Below are positions 46,352 through 55,370 of a DNA stretch of 55,447 bases, in pieces (the first letter of the stretch is position 1; the number at the start of each line of letters is the position of its first letter). The position numbers and the translations under genes are program-made. The notes under the pieces were generated by a model, which did no database searches, had not been told where the DNA came from, and saw only the letters and a list, made by a program, of their open reading frames with translations. Source of the DNA: Rhodospirillaceae bacterium (GTDB lineage Bacteria > Pseudomonadota > Alphaproteobacteria > UBA6615); contig PBPM01000040.1 in the NCBI GenBank assembly GCA_002724635.1, positions 1 through 55,447 of the forward strand. Reading direction: 5' to 3'.

Positions 46352-46843
46352 TTATTCCCCGCGATCGGCTGCAATTTCGCCCAGTTGGGCTAGTAGTGAT
46401 GGCTTGTTGAAAGAGCGAAGTGCAAAATTGACCAAAATCTCAATGCGGTCGTTAAGTATTCGGTAGGTCTCGGCGAATGCTGCAGCGATCTCGGTCGGGG
46501 TGCCTTCGACGCTTGCCGGATCGGGTAGTCCCCAGTGCGCTGATATCGGCTTACCCGGCCATATTGTACACATCGCGTTAGCCGCGTGGTCGCAGACCGT
46601 GATGATGAAGTCTAGATCGGGTGCGTCAGGCTTCGCGAACTCTGACCAGTCTTTCGATTTTAAATTGTCGGTGGGATAGTTCAGGCCTTTGAGGAGCGTG
46701 ATGGCGTTAGGGTTGACGCGGCCTTGGGGGCAGCTGCCAGCACTGAAGCCACGGAACCGCCCTACCCCAACCCGGTTTACGATCGCTTCGGCCAAGATGC
46801 TGCGAGCCGAATTCCCCGTGCATAGGAAAAGAATATTATACAT
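46352..46843 (-). CDS. arsC: Arsenate reductase, low-molecular-weight phosphatase type
   Basis: Reduces arsenate to arsenite. The 163-residue protein has the anion-binding CX5R loop at the N-terminus (Cys8 to Arg14 in FLCTGNSARS), and a redox Cys pair (Cys84 and Cys92 in ITVCDHAANAMC) followed by WPG, as in the glutaredoxin- or thioredoxin-linked LMW-phosphatase family. The spacing of the second pair fits alphaproteobacterial ArsC proteins. The aquaporin gene follows 15 bases later. A weak ribosome site precedes the ATG. Confidence 0.93.
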   Translation of the reverse strand: MYNILFLCTGNSARSILAEAIVNRVGVGRFRGFSAGSCPQGRVNPNAITLLKGLNYPTDNLKSKDWSEFAKPDAPDLDFIITVCDHAANAMCTIWPGKPISAHWGLPDPASVEGTPTEIAAAFAETYRILNDRIEILVNFALRSFNKPSLLAQLGEIAADRGE

Positions 46844-46940
46844 TTTGGATCTTACGATCTCTTCCCGGTCATTCTAGACACGCAATATGTCAGTGGACTT
46901 ACCTGCTAAATGTTACGGCCGTATGAAAACTTGGTGAACG

Positions 46941-47657
46941 TCACTCTCCACGAAACAGGGGGACCATCTCGGCGACGGGAGCTGGTACCATCACCTTACT
47001 TTCCTGCTTGGCGATATAGGGCCGAATCCCCTCCTGAAAACGAATCCATTCGGGGTTCACGCGCACGGCGTTGTGGCGGCGTGTCCGGTCGTCGAAGCTG
47101 TCGAAGAACCAATAGTGATAAACCTGATGCAGGGGGCCGGCCATCATGAAGAAACTGCCGATCATGTTGGTCTCGAGCGGAGTCAGGGCCGAGATGCCAT
47201 GGCGCTCGAGGAGCTCCCAATATTTTCCGAGCATGCCCGGGGCCAAGCTAACGATCTGTTCTTCGATTAGAAGATTACGGACCGTCGTTGGGTCTGCCAG
47301 CGGCGGGTCGGACGGTATCCAAGAACTGTCAGCTGAAAAATGCGGTGTCAACGCGGGGAGTGGGGCCGGCAATAGAATATGATTCTCTTGGCTTAGCATC
47401 AGCGGGCGCACCTTTAGGAAATAAGGTTCCAATTCGGGAAGGCCGTAGAGGCCATGTAGCCGAGTCTGCCAATCGTCTAGGGAATCGAAGGCGTAGAGGT
47501 GAACGACCTGGTCGGCTGGGCCGCTTATGGTCGAAAAGTAGCCGATCAACCGTTCGATGACCGGCTGGACAGTATCGAACCCGCGTTCGAGCTGTGTCTC
47601 GTAGAAGCGCTCCAGAAGACCGGGCTTCATTGTATAGGCGCGGTGTTCGAGTATCAT
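46941..47657 (-). CDS. NIPSNAP-family protein (two tandem modules)
   Basis: A 238-residue protein with two NIPSNAP-type ferredoxin-like modules: the first begins ILEHRAYTMKPGLLERFYE and contains VVHLYAFDSLDDWQTR, the second contains LGKYWELLERHG and VYHYWFFDSFDDRTRRHN. The function of bacterial NIPSNAP proteins is not established. GAGAGGGA before the ATG at 47657 sets the start, shorter than the open frame. It is divergent from the FrnE-like gene and lies 97 bases before arsC on the same strand. Confidence 0.84.
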   Translation of the reverse strand: MILEHRAYTMKPGLLERFYETQLERGFDTVQPVIERLIGYFSTISGPADQVVHLYAFDSLDDWQTRLHGLYGLPELEPYFLKVRPLMLSQENHILLPAPLPALTPHFSADSSWIPSDPPLADPTTVRNLLIEEQIVSLAPGMLGKYWELLERHGISALTPLETNMIGSFFMMAGPLHQVYHYWFFDSFDDRTRRHNAVRVNPEWIRFQEGIRPYIAKQESKVMVPAPVAEMVPLFRGE

Positions 47658-47770
47658 AATTGGTCCCTCTCCACGGTCGAGATTATGCCCGCCTAGCCTT
47701 GGCACATGAAGCGCCTTCTCCGGTGCGTGCGGGCTTGACCTGTTATCGCGGTAATCGCAGGTTCAGTTCC

Positions 47771-48436
47771 ATGATGCGGATCGACATCTATTCGGATACC
47801 GTGTGCCCTTGGTGCTTCATCGGCAAGCGACGGCTTGAGCGTGCGTTGGCTGCGCGCGACGATATTGATGTGTCGCTCAAATGGCATGCATTCCAGTTAA
47901 ACCCCGACATGCCGGAGGGCGGTATGGCGCGTGAACACTATCTGGCCGCAAAATTTGGTGGCCCGGAGCGTGCGGCCAGAGTCTATGCGACGATTGCGCG
48001 CGCGGGACACGCAGAACGCATCCCCTTCAATTTTGAAACGATCGCGCGGATGCCTAACACCATCCAGTCACACCGACTCGTTCGGTTTGCGGACCGTTTT
48101 GGCATGCAGAATGCGGTTGTGGAGGCTTTGTTCAAGGCCTTCTTCTTTGATGGCGAGGACATCGGAGAAGACATGGCGCTACTGCGTATCGCGCTCCGCG
48201 TCGGACTCGACCGCGATGCGACGGTGGCATTCCTCGCTGGAGAGGAAGAGCGCGGCGTAATCGTCGCGGAGGATCTGCGCGCACGGCGAATGGGGATCAG
48301 CGCCGTCCCCTGCTTTGTGGTGAATGGCGAATATGCCATCTCCGGCGCTCAGGAGCCCGAGGCCTTTTTCCCGCTGTTTGATCTTGCTGGTATGGGTATG
48401 GCGGGGGAGTATCCAGCTGCGGGCACCCGTTCCTAG
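47771..48436 (+). CDS. DsbA-family oxidoreductase, FrnE-like
   Basis: A 221-residue thioredoxin-fold protein with a CPWC redox site at the N-terminus (DTVCPWCFIGKRRLERAL), a helical insert and the cis-Pro segment GISAVPCFVVNGEYAISGAQ. These features match the FrnE / 2-hydroxychromene-2-carboxylate isomerase-like branch, cytoplasmic and linked to disulfide chemistry or glutathione-dependent isomerisation. The protein starts at ATG 47771 or 47774. It ends in a CTAG that also forms the stop of mfd on the other strand. Confidence 0.87.
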   Translation: MMRIDIYSDTVCPWCFIGKRRLERALAARDDIDVSLKWHAFQLNPDMPEGGMAREHYLAAKFGGPERAARVYATIARAGHAERIPFNFETIARMPNTIQSHRLVRFADRFGMQNAVVEALFKAFFFDGEDIGEDMALLRIALRVGLDRDATVAFLAGEEERGVIVAEDLRARRMGISAVPCFVVNGEYAISGAQEPEAFFPLFDLAGMGMAGEYPAAGTRS

Positions 48437-51400
48437 GTTGCGTCCGCTGCGATCGCCGCCAGGTTCCGCATAAAGCGGCGTACCCCTACCGAACGCTTGT
48501 TCTCATCGGCCCAGTCGCGCCGGTAGACCAGCTTGTGGTCCGGCCGCAGCTTGACCGTTCCGGATTGCTCGCCGATTAACGTAACTAGGCCCGCCGGGTT
48601 CGCAAAGTCGTTGTCGCGGAAGGTCACGACCGCGCCCTTGGGGCCTGCATCTAGTTTTTCCACGCCGGCATCGCGGCACAACCGTTTGATGGTGATCGCC
48701 TCGAGTAGGTTTTCTACCTCGTTGGGGAGCGGTCCGAAACGGTCGATCAGTTCGGCTGCAAACCCCTCGATCTCTTCGGGATTAACCAGTGAGGCGATGC
48801 GCCGATATAGCCCCAGCCGAACCCCGAGATCGGCGACATAATTGTCTGGGATCAGTATAGGGGCGCCAATCGAGATGACGGGCGTCCATTCGTCTGTTGG
48901 CAACGTACGGGACCCGTTGGCGCGTGCCGCGGCGACCGCATCTTCCAGCATCTGCTGATACAGCTCGACCCCAACCTCGCGGATATGACCGGATTGCTCT
49001 TCGCCGAGCAGGTTTCCTGCGCCGCGGATGTCGAGGTCGTGGCTGGCAAGGCTGAACCCCGCCCCCAGTGTGTCCAGCGTCTGCATGACTTCGAGACGTT
49101 GGCGGGCCGTCTCTGAGAGAATGCGGTCGTTCGGCAATGTCAGGTAGGCATAAGCGCGCATCTTTGACCGCCCTACTCTGCCGCGTAGCTGGTATAGCTG
49201 GGACAGTCCGAACATGTCGGCGCGATGTACGATAATGGTGTTGGCCGACGGGACATCGAGCCCGGACTCGACGATGTTCGTGCACAGCAGAACTTCATAC
49301 TTGCGGTCGTAGAACGCCGTCATGACATCCTCGAGCGCTCGGGCCGGCATCTGGCCGTGCGCCACGCCGACCGTAACCTCGGGCACCTGCTCCTTCAGCC
49401 GCTCCTGGAGGCGGTCAATGTCACCTACCCGGGGGCAGACGTAGAAGATCTGTCCGCCTCGGAAATGCTCTCGCATGATCGCCTCGCGGATCGTCACGCC
49501 GTCATAGGGCAGGATGAAGGTACGAACTGCGAGCCGGTCGACTGGCGGCGTTGCGATCAGGCTGAGTTCACGCACTCCTGTGAGTGCAAGCTGTAGGGTA
49601 CGGGGGATTGGTGTCGCGGTGAGCGTCAGCACATGCACATCACCGCCCAATCCCTTCAGCCGCTCCTTCTGAGCGACACCGAAATGCTGTTCCTCGTCGA
49701 CCACCAGCAGGCCCAGTTTCTTGAAGGCAATGGATTCGGACAGTAGCGCATGGGTGCCGATGACGATGTCGATCTGTCCGTCGTCAAGGCCCCTGCGGAT
49801 ATCCTGCGCCTCCTTGGCAGTGGTCAAGCGGGAGAGCTGGGCGATCCGTACGGGCAATCCCTTGAAGCGCTCCATGAATGTCCAGTGATGTTGTCTCGCT
49901 AGGAGCGTAGTCGGAACGACGACGGCGACTTGCCGCCCGCTCAAGGCCGTCACAAAGGCCGCGCGCAATGCGACCTCGGTCTTGCCGAATCCTACATCCC
50001 CGCAGACCAAACGATCCATGGGCTTTCCGGCCGCGAGGCTGGCCACAGTGTCGTCAATCGCGCGGTTCTGATCGTCGGTCTCGTTGAACGGAAAGCGCGC
50101 ACAGAACTCATCGTACAGGCCGGCCGGTGGTGTCATCTTCGGTGCGTGACGAAGTTCGCGCGCGGCGGCTAGTGCGATCAGCTTGTCCGCCATTTCCGTG
50201 ATCCGATTCTTGACCTTCGCGCGTCGGGCCTGCCAGCTGGCGTTGCCCAGCTTGTCGGGCCGGACCCCCGCCTCTTCCGACCCGTAACGCGAGAGCAGGT
50301 CGAGATTTTCGACCGGCAGGAACAGCTTGTCATCGTTGGCATATAAGAGGCGCAGGCAGTCATGAGGCGCGCCGCCGATCTCCAGCGTGTCCAGCCCGTC
50401 GTAGCGACCGATGCCGTGGTCGGCATGGACCACGATGTCGCCCAGCGACAGGCTCGACATCTCCGCGATAAGATGTTCGCTCGGCTTGATCGGACGCCGG
50501 CGCCGGACCAGCCGGTCGCCTAAGATATCCTGTTCGCTGTAGACCGTGCGCTCGGGCAGCATGAAACCGTGATCGATGGGTAATACACAGACCGGAATCT
50601 GGTCTGGCTTTGCCGAAATTACACACTTCCATCCCGCGACTGGCATCACTTTGTCGACGTCGTGGTCTTTGAGGAGCTGTGCCAGACGGTCCCGCGAACC
50701 TGTTGAATAACAGGCGATCGCTACGGCCTGTCCTGCACCCTGCTCGTTCAGTATGCGTGTGCGCACGGCATCGAAGAGGTTGGTGTCGGGCCGGTTGCGC
50801 GCCTCGGCAAAGTCGTTGGTTCGCCGGCCGCCGAAGGAGATGGTCTGGCCGCCATTTGCGGGTGCCTCAAAGCCGTCATACTCAATCGTTATACGCGCCT
50901 CGCGCAGGCCTTCCCATTCGTCGGGAGACAGGTAAAGCGCATCGGGCGGAAGCGGGTTATAAGGCGCTTCGCCCTCCGCGCGCTCGGGCGCATTGGCACG
51001 GGCCGTGAAATAGTCGGCGACCTGATTGAAGCGCTCGTGTATGGCGTCGCGGCTTGCCGCGCCGAGAATAACGGGACCATTGATATAGTCGAACAGTGTT
51101 TCGGGTGCGGCATAGAAGAGTGGTAACCAGTGCTCCATGCCCGGGTGCCGAGCACTTTCGCTGACCGCTTCGTAGAGCGGATCGTTGCCGCGCACTGCGC
51201 CGAACCTGGCTCGATACGCGGTGCGGAAATTCGCAGTTGTGTCATCGTCGAGCAGGATCTCGCTCGCAGGCAAAAGGGTTAGTTGTTTGATCGTTTTGAT
51301 CGTCAGCTGATTCAGAGGATCGAAACTGCGCAGGCCCTCGATTTCGTCACCGAACAGGTCGATGCGCACCGGTTCCGAATTTCCGGGCGGGAATATGTCG

Positions 51401-51930
51401 ATGATGTCGCCGCGGCTCGCGAATTCGCCCGGCTCACGGACCGTCTCTGTGCGGTGAAAACCATTTGCCCCGAGGAAGGACACGACGGCGGCGAAGTCGA
51501 GCATCTGACCGGTTGCGAGCTCGATCCGTGCGGCAGTGATCCTATCGCGAGGCGGCACCCGCTGCAGGATTGCGGCTACGGTGGTGAGGACCAGGTCCGG
51601 CATGGCCCCGACGGTCTCTCGGCTTAGTGCATCCAGTGTCGCCATTCGCTCGGCGACAAGTTCAGCGCGCGGCGGCACTCTGTCATACGGCAGGCAGTCC
51701 CAAGCAGGAAATTTAACGATTCGTGAGTTCGGCGCGAAGAACGCGACGGTTTCGGCGAGACGGTTCATGCCCAGATCGTCGCTCGACACATGCAGCAGCG
51801 GTGCATCGGCTTTGGCCAGTAACTCGGCAAGCAAGAGCCCTTCACTCCCGTCGGGGACGCCGGCGAAGCGTGAAAGAGAACCCGGCGGCCCCCACGCGAA
51901 ATTCGGGTTCAGCAACAATTCAGTCTTCAA
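48433..51930 (-). CDS. mfd: Transcription-repair coupling factor Mfd
   Basis: Translocase that removes RNA polymerase stalled at DNA damage and recruits UvrA. The 1165-residue protein has the UvrB-like N-terminal region (FPAWDCLPYDRVPP), the RNA-polymerase-interacting domain (GDIVVHADHGIGRY), a helicase core with Walker A GDVGFGKTE near residue 645 and DEEQHFGV, and a C-terminal TRCF domain with PLPNEVENLLEAI. The best start is a TTG at 51930, which overlaps the sdhE stop region by 11 bases and gives the usual family length; the longer frame runs through sdhE. The mfd stop is shared with the convergent FrnE-like gene. Confidence 0.96.
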   Translation of the reverse strand: MKTELLLNPNFAWGPPGSLSRFAGVPDGSEGLLLAELLAKADAPLLHVSSDDLGMNRLAETVAFFAPNSRIVKFPAWDCLPYDRVPPRAELVAERMATLDALSRETVGAMPDLVLTTVAAILQRVPPRDRITAARIELATGQMLDFAAVVSFLGANGFHRTETVREPGEFASRGDIIDIFPPGNSEPVRIDLFGDEIEGLRSFDPLNQLTIKTIKQLTLLPASEILLDDDTTANFRTAYRARFGAVRGNDPLYEAVSESARHPGMEHWLPLFYAAPETLFDYINGPVILGAASRDAIHERFNQVADYFTARANAPERAEGEAPYNPLPPDALYLSPDEWEGLREARITIEYDGFEAPANGGQTISFGGRRTNDFAEARNRPDTNLFDAVRTRILNEQGAGQAVAIACYSTGSRDRLAQLLKDHDVDKVMPVAGWKCVISAKPDQIPVCVLPIDHGFMLPERTVYSEQDILGDRLVRRRRPIKPSEHLIAEMSSLSLGDIVVHADHGIGRYDGLDTLEIGGAPHDCLRLLYANDDKLFLPVENLDLLSRYGSEEAGVRPDKLGNASWQARRAKVKNRITEMADKLIALAAARELRHAPKMTPPAGLYDEFCARFPFNETDDQNRAIDDTVASLAAGKPMDRLVCGDVGFGKTEVALRAAFVTALSGRQVAVVVPTTLLARQHHWTFMERFKGLPVRIAQLSRLTTAKEAQDIRRGLDDGQIDIVIGTHALLSESIAFKKLGLLVVDEEQHFGVAQKERLKGLGGDVHVLTLTATPIPRTLQLALTGVRELSLIATPPVDRLAVRTFILPYDGVTIREAIMREHFRGGQIFYVCPRVGDIDRLQERLKEQVPEVTVGVAHGQMPARALEDVMTAFYDRKYEVLLCTNIVESGLDVPSANTIIVHRADMFGLSQLYQLRGRVGRSKMRAYAYLTLPNDRILSETARQRLEVMQTLDTLGAGFSLASHDLDIRGAGNLLGEEQSGHIREVGVELYQQMLEDAVAAARANGSRTLPTDEWTPVISIGAPILIPDNYVADLGVRLGLYRRIASLVNPEEIEGFAAELIDRFGPLPNEVENLLEAITIKRLCRDAGVEKLDAGPKGAVVTFRDNDFANPAGLVTLIGEQSGTVKLRPDHKLVYRRDWADENKRSVGVRRFMRNLAAIAADAT

Positions 51931-52186
51931 GTTTAAAGGCTTGCAGGCGTTTAATGATCGCTCCGTTCCACGGCTCGGGCACGGGCTTGCGTCCGCTGAT
52001 CCACATATACAAGTCCGGGTCGCTGTTCTCGATAAGCGCCTCATACTCGTCGAGTAAAGGGTCTTCGAGTTTTGCAAGGGACTGACGCGCGAAGGTCCCG
52101 AGGATTAGGTCGGTTTCCTTGGTGCCAGTATATTTGCTACGATAAATCAAGCGTTTGATCCGGTCTTCGCGGGTTTCATCGGTCAT
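51920..52186 (-). CDS. sdhE: FAD assembly factor SdhE
   Basis: Small chaperone for covalent attachment of FAD to succinate dehydrogenase subunit A. The 88-residue protein has the five-helix SdhE fold pattern: DRIKRLIYRSKYTGTKETD, then LGTFARQSLAKL, DEYEALIENSDPDLYMWI and the C-terminal IIKRLQAF. The family's conserved RGxxE reads TGTKE here, so the Arg is replaced by Thr. The ATG at 52186 is set by similarity; the frame continues upstream without support. sdhE-mfd divergent from recG is a known alphaproteobacterial order. Confidence 0.92.
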   Translation of the reverse strand: MTDETREDRIKRLIYRSKYTGTKETDLILGTFARQSLAKLEDPLLDEYEALIENSDPDLYMWISGRKPVPEPWNGAIIKRLQAFKLED

Positions 52187-52295
52187 AGGTCGGGCCTCGC
52201 CTTGCCCGTTGCTGACTCGGGCGTTCACGCCCCTTAGGATATAGCCTTCCTGTGATCGGCTGTCAGCCGCTCGAACCCGATAATCGGTCCCGCAC

Positions 52296-54404
52296 GTGCC
52301 CCAACGCACCCGCCCCGAGATATTATTCCCGCTCTTCGCTCCGGTCACGGCACTGAAGGGGATTGGCGCTCGGATCGGCGGTCATCTCGAGCGGCTCGCA
52401 GGACCTCAAGTCGTCGATCTGCTCTGGCATCTACCCGTCGGAATCATCGACCGGCGCTACAGCCCAAATCTCGTTGACCTAGAACCCGGGCGGGTGGCGA
52501 CGCTTGTTCTGACTGTAGTCAAGCATCACGCACCGCCGGTTCGGAACCGCCGGATCCCCTACCGCATCGATTGCCGCGACGAGACCGGCGAGATTACCTT
52601 AGTCTACTTCCATGGCCGGGCGGACTACCTGAAATCGGCCCTGCCCGAGGGAGAGGTGCGTCTGGTGAGTGGGTCAGCGGAACTTTATGACGGTAGGCTG
52701 CAAATGACCCACCCGAATATCGTAGCCAAGACCGCCGATCGAGAGACGGTGATGCGGGTGCAACCGGTATATCCGCTGACCGAGGGGCTTTCGCAAAACG
52801 TCCTTGGAAAGGCAATCGGCGCTGCCATTGAACGCACGAACGAGTTAGCCGAATGGCTCGATCCAGCCCTAGTTGGGCAACGCAAATGGGTGCCATGGCA
52901 GCAGGCGTTAATGGCCGCCCATGCGCCCGGCGATAAGAAAGACTTAGAACCGGCGATGCCACACCGCATGCGCCTGGCTTATGACGAACTCCTCGCGAGC
53001 CAGCTGGCGATCATGCTCGTTCGGTCTCACGTGCGACGCCAGGCCGGGCACCCGATTGCCGGAAACGGCCGTCTGCGCTCACGGGTCCTCCGCGCGCTGC
53101 CGTTCGAACTGACCAATAGTCAGAAGACCGCGATCGATGAAATCGGCTCCGACATGGCCGCCGGTCATCGGATGCTTCGGCTATTGCAGGGTGATGTCGG
53201 TAGCGGCAAGACCGTGGTCGCGCTGATGGCCATGCTGAACGCTGTCGAGACCGGCCGACAGGCGGCGATGATGGCGCCGACTGAAATTCTGGCCCAGCAG
53301 CATTACGCGACTATTTCTCCTCTCGCTGAGGCTGCCGGGGTCCGATGCGCGCTCCTGACCGGTAGGTACAAGGGCAAGGCCCGTGATGCGATCGTTGCGG
53401 GTGTAGCCGACGGCAAGATGCCGCTGGTTGTCGGAACGCACGCACTCTTTCAGGATGACATCATCTTCAAGGACCTTGCGATGGCTGTAGTCGATGAACA
53501 GCACCGTTTCGGGGTGCACCAGCGCCTCCTTCTCGCAGAGAAAGGTGCGGCGGTTGATGTCTTACTGATGACGGCGACACCGATCCCGCGCACCCTGATG
53601 CTCGCTGCCTATGGCGATTTGGATGAGTCCCAGCTGCGCGAGAAACCGGCGGGCCGGAAGTCGGTGAAGACGACGACTGCCTCGATAGATCGCCTGAACG
53701 ATGCAGTCGCCGGGGTGGAACGTCAACTCGACACCGGCGGGAAGGTGTTCTGGGTCTGCCCCTTGGTTGAAGAATCCGTGACCGTCGACGTGGCTGCGGC
53801 GACAGCGCGCCATGCCGCCCTGCGCGAACGATTTGGCGACCGGGTCGGACTTGTGCATGGCAAGATGCTAGGAAAGGAAAAGGAAGCGGTGATGGCTCGG
53901 TTCGCAGGTAAGGACGGCCCCTCGATCGATGTGCTCGTTGCAACCACGGTGATCGAGGTGGGGGTCGATGTGCCCGACGCGACCGTGATGGTAATCGAGC
54001 ATGCCGAGCGCTTTGGGCTGGCGCAGTTGCACCAGTTGCGCGGCCGGATCGGTCGAGGCGACCGCGACGCGACTTGCCTGCTGCTCTACGGGCATCAGAT
54101 CGGCGATACAGGCCGCGAGCGACTGCGAGTCCTGCGTGACACCGATGATGGGTTCGAAATCGCTGAGCAGGATCTGCGCTTACGTGGAGCGGGCGATGTT
54201 CTGGGCACCCGTCAGTCGGGCCTGCCCGAGTTCCGGCTGGTAGATATCGATGCGCATGGTGAATTGCTGGCCATGGCGCGCGACGATGCGCGGATGATCA
54301 TAGAACGCGACCCGGGGCTCGAGACCGCCCGAGGTAATGCGTTGCGCACGCTGCTATATCTGTTCGAACGGGATGCGGCAGTACGTTTCGCGCGCGCCGG
54401 CTGA
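52296..54404 (+). CDS. recG: ATP-dependent DNA helicase RecG
   Basis: Branch-migrating helicase that remodels stalled forks and Holliday junctions. The 702-residue protein has an N-terminal wedge/OB domain (about 20-190), a helicase core with Walker A GDVGSGKTVVA near residue 298, DEQHRFGVHQR, MTATPIPRTL and the late QLRGRIGRGDR and LRLRGAGDVLGTRQSG. The start is GTG at 52296, giving MPQRTRPEILFPLF. The 109-base gap to divergent sdhE must hold both promoters. The TGA stop is followed at once by the stop of the convergent DUF502 gene. Confidence 0.96.
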   Translation: MPQRTRPEILFPLFAPVTALKGIGARIGGHLERLAGPQVVDLLWHLPVGIIDRRYSPNLVDLEPGRVATLVLTVVKHHAPPVRNRRIPYRIDCRDETGEITLVYFHGRADYLKSALPEGEVRLVSGSAELYDGRLQMTHPNIVAKTADRETVMRVQPVYPLTEGLSQNVLGKAIGAAIERTNELAEWLDPALVGQRKWVPWQQALMAAHAPGDKKDLEPAMPHRMRLAYDELLASQLAIMLVRSHVRRQAGHPIAGNGRLRSRVLRALPFELTNSQKTAIDEIGSDMAAGHRMLRLLQGDVGSGKTVVALMAMLNAVETGRQAAMMAPTEILAQQHYATISPLAEAAGVRCALLTGRYKGKARDAIVAGVADGKMPLVVGTHALFQDDIIFKDLAMAVVDEQHRFGVHQRLLLAEKGAAVDVLLMTATPIPRTLMLAAYGDLDESQLREKPAGRKSVKTTTASIDRLNDAVAGVERQLDTGGKVFWVCPLVEESVTVDVAAATARHAALRERFGDRVGLVHGKMLGKEKEAVMARFAGKDGPSIDVLVATTVIEVGVDVPDATVMVIEHAERFGLAQLHQLRGRIGRGDRDATCLLLYGHQIGDTGRERLRVLRDTDDGFEIAEQDLRLRGAGDVLGTRQSGLPEFRLVDIDAHGELLAMARDDARMIIERDPGLETARGNALRTLLYLFERDAAVRFARAG

Positions 54405-55217
54405 TCAGTCGTCGTTGCCGGCGGCCTCGGGTTGGTTTTGCACGGCGATCGCCGAATTCGGCCCGACGGTCGGTGTGTCGCCGTCCGATGAGGCGATCCG
54501 CTTGGTGTTTTGTTCCGCAATGGTCCGCTGGTCAGGCGGCGTTACGATGCCGCCGGAGATGATCATCTTGATCCCCTCCTCGACGCTCATCGACAGTGGG
54601 ATGATTTCGCGGCGTGGCAGGAATAGAAGATAGCCCGAGGTCGGGTTCGGTGTGGTGGGGAGAAAGACATTGACCACGTCATCGTTGGTTAGGTTCTGTA
54701 CTTCGCCCTTGGTCTGGCCGGTGACGAAGCCGATTGCCCAGCTGCCGCGCCGTGGATACTCGAAAAGAACCACTTGGCGAAAGGCGTCGGACTGGCTTTT
54801 CAGCACCGTTTCGACGATCTGCTTTGTGGCGCCATAGACACTGCGGACTACGGGCATCCGGTTGACAAGACCCTCGCCTAGGCGCACGAGCGTCCGCCCC
54901 AGTAGGACCCGGGTCAGCGCACCGATGATGATAAGAGCGACGATGAGGACGATCAGGCCGACGCCGGGTATATCGAATGGCACGACCGCGTGTAGGTAGC
55001 TGTTCGGGTTGTAAGCCTCCGGGATCAACGGCGTAATCAGGGAATCGACAAACTTCAACAACACCCAGAACAGCCACACGGTGAGACCGATCGGCGCAAC
55101 CGTTAACAGGCCAGCCAAGAAATAGCCCCGCAAGCGGTAGACGATCCCATGGCGTTTGCGGCCGCCGAGACCGACCCGGTTCTTTTGTTTTTCAGGCTTC
55201 AGGTTGTCGGTCGCCAT
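54405..55217 (-). CDS. DUF502 family membrane protein
   Basis: A 270-residue protein with a short basic N-terminus, two hydrophobic helices (YFLAGLLTVAPIGLTVWLFW and GVGLIVLIVALIIIGALT) and a conserved soluble region with PVVRSVYGATKQIVETVL, FEYPRRGSWAIGFVTG and FLPTTPNPTSGYLLFLPR. These are hallmarks of DUF502, a widespread inner-membrane family of unknown function. The C-terminal 45 residues are low in conservation. It abuts recG tail to tail with no spacer. Confidence 0.9.
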   Translation of the reverse strand: MATDNLKPEKQKNRVGLGGRKRHGIVYRLRGYFLAGLLTVAPIGLTVWLFWVLLKFVDSLITPLIPEAYNPNSYLHAVVPFDIPGVGLIVLIVALIIIGALTRVLLGRTLVRLGEGLVNRMPVVRSVYGATKQIVETVLKSQSDAFRQVVLFEYPRRGSWAIGFVTGQTKGEVQNLTNDDVVNVFLPTTPNPTSGYLLFLPRREIIPLSMSVEEGIKMIISGGIVTPPDQRTIAEQNTKRIASSDGDTPTVGPNSAIAVQNQPEAAGNDD

Positions 55218-55320
55218 GTGTTCTCCGTTTCACCGACCAGATATAAGCGGAAGTTCTTTGTGTACCAACGAAATTTCCCGAAATCACGAAGCAATTTGTG
55301 AGCATACCATCTCGGCGCAC

Positions 55321-55351
55321 AGAAAATGAGGCGCCCCGGCGGGAGCACCCC
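55321..55351 (-). terminator. Hairpin terminator of tRNA-Leu
   Basis: On the minus strand GGGGTGC (55351-55345) pairs with GCGCCTC (55334-55328), with two wobble pairs, and is followed by ATTTTCT. On the plus strand the same hairpin is followed by TTTTT (from 55353), so it could act both ways. Confidence 0.5.
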
Positions 55352-55370
55352 GTTTTTCATGACGATCGGG

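Noticed and set aside
48433-52077. Longer Mfd starting at 52077
   Set aside because: The extra 49 residues overlap sdhE in another frame and lack similarity; the TTG at 51930 gives the normal family length.
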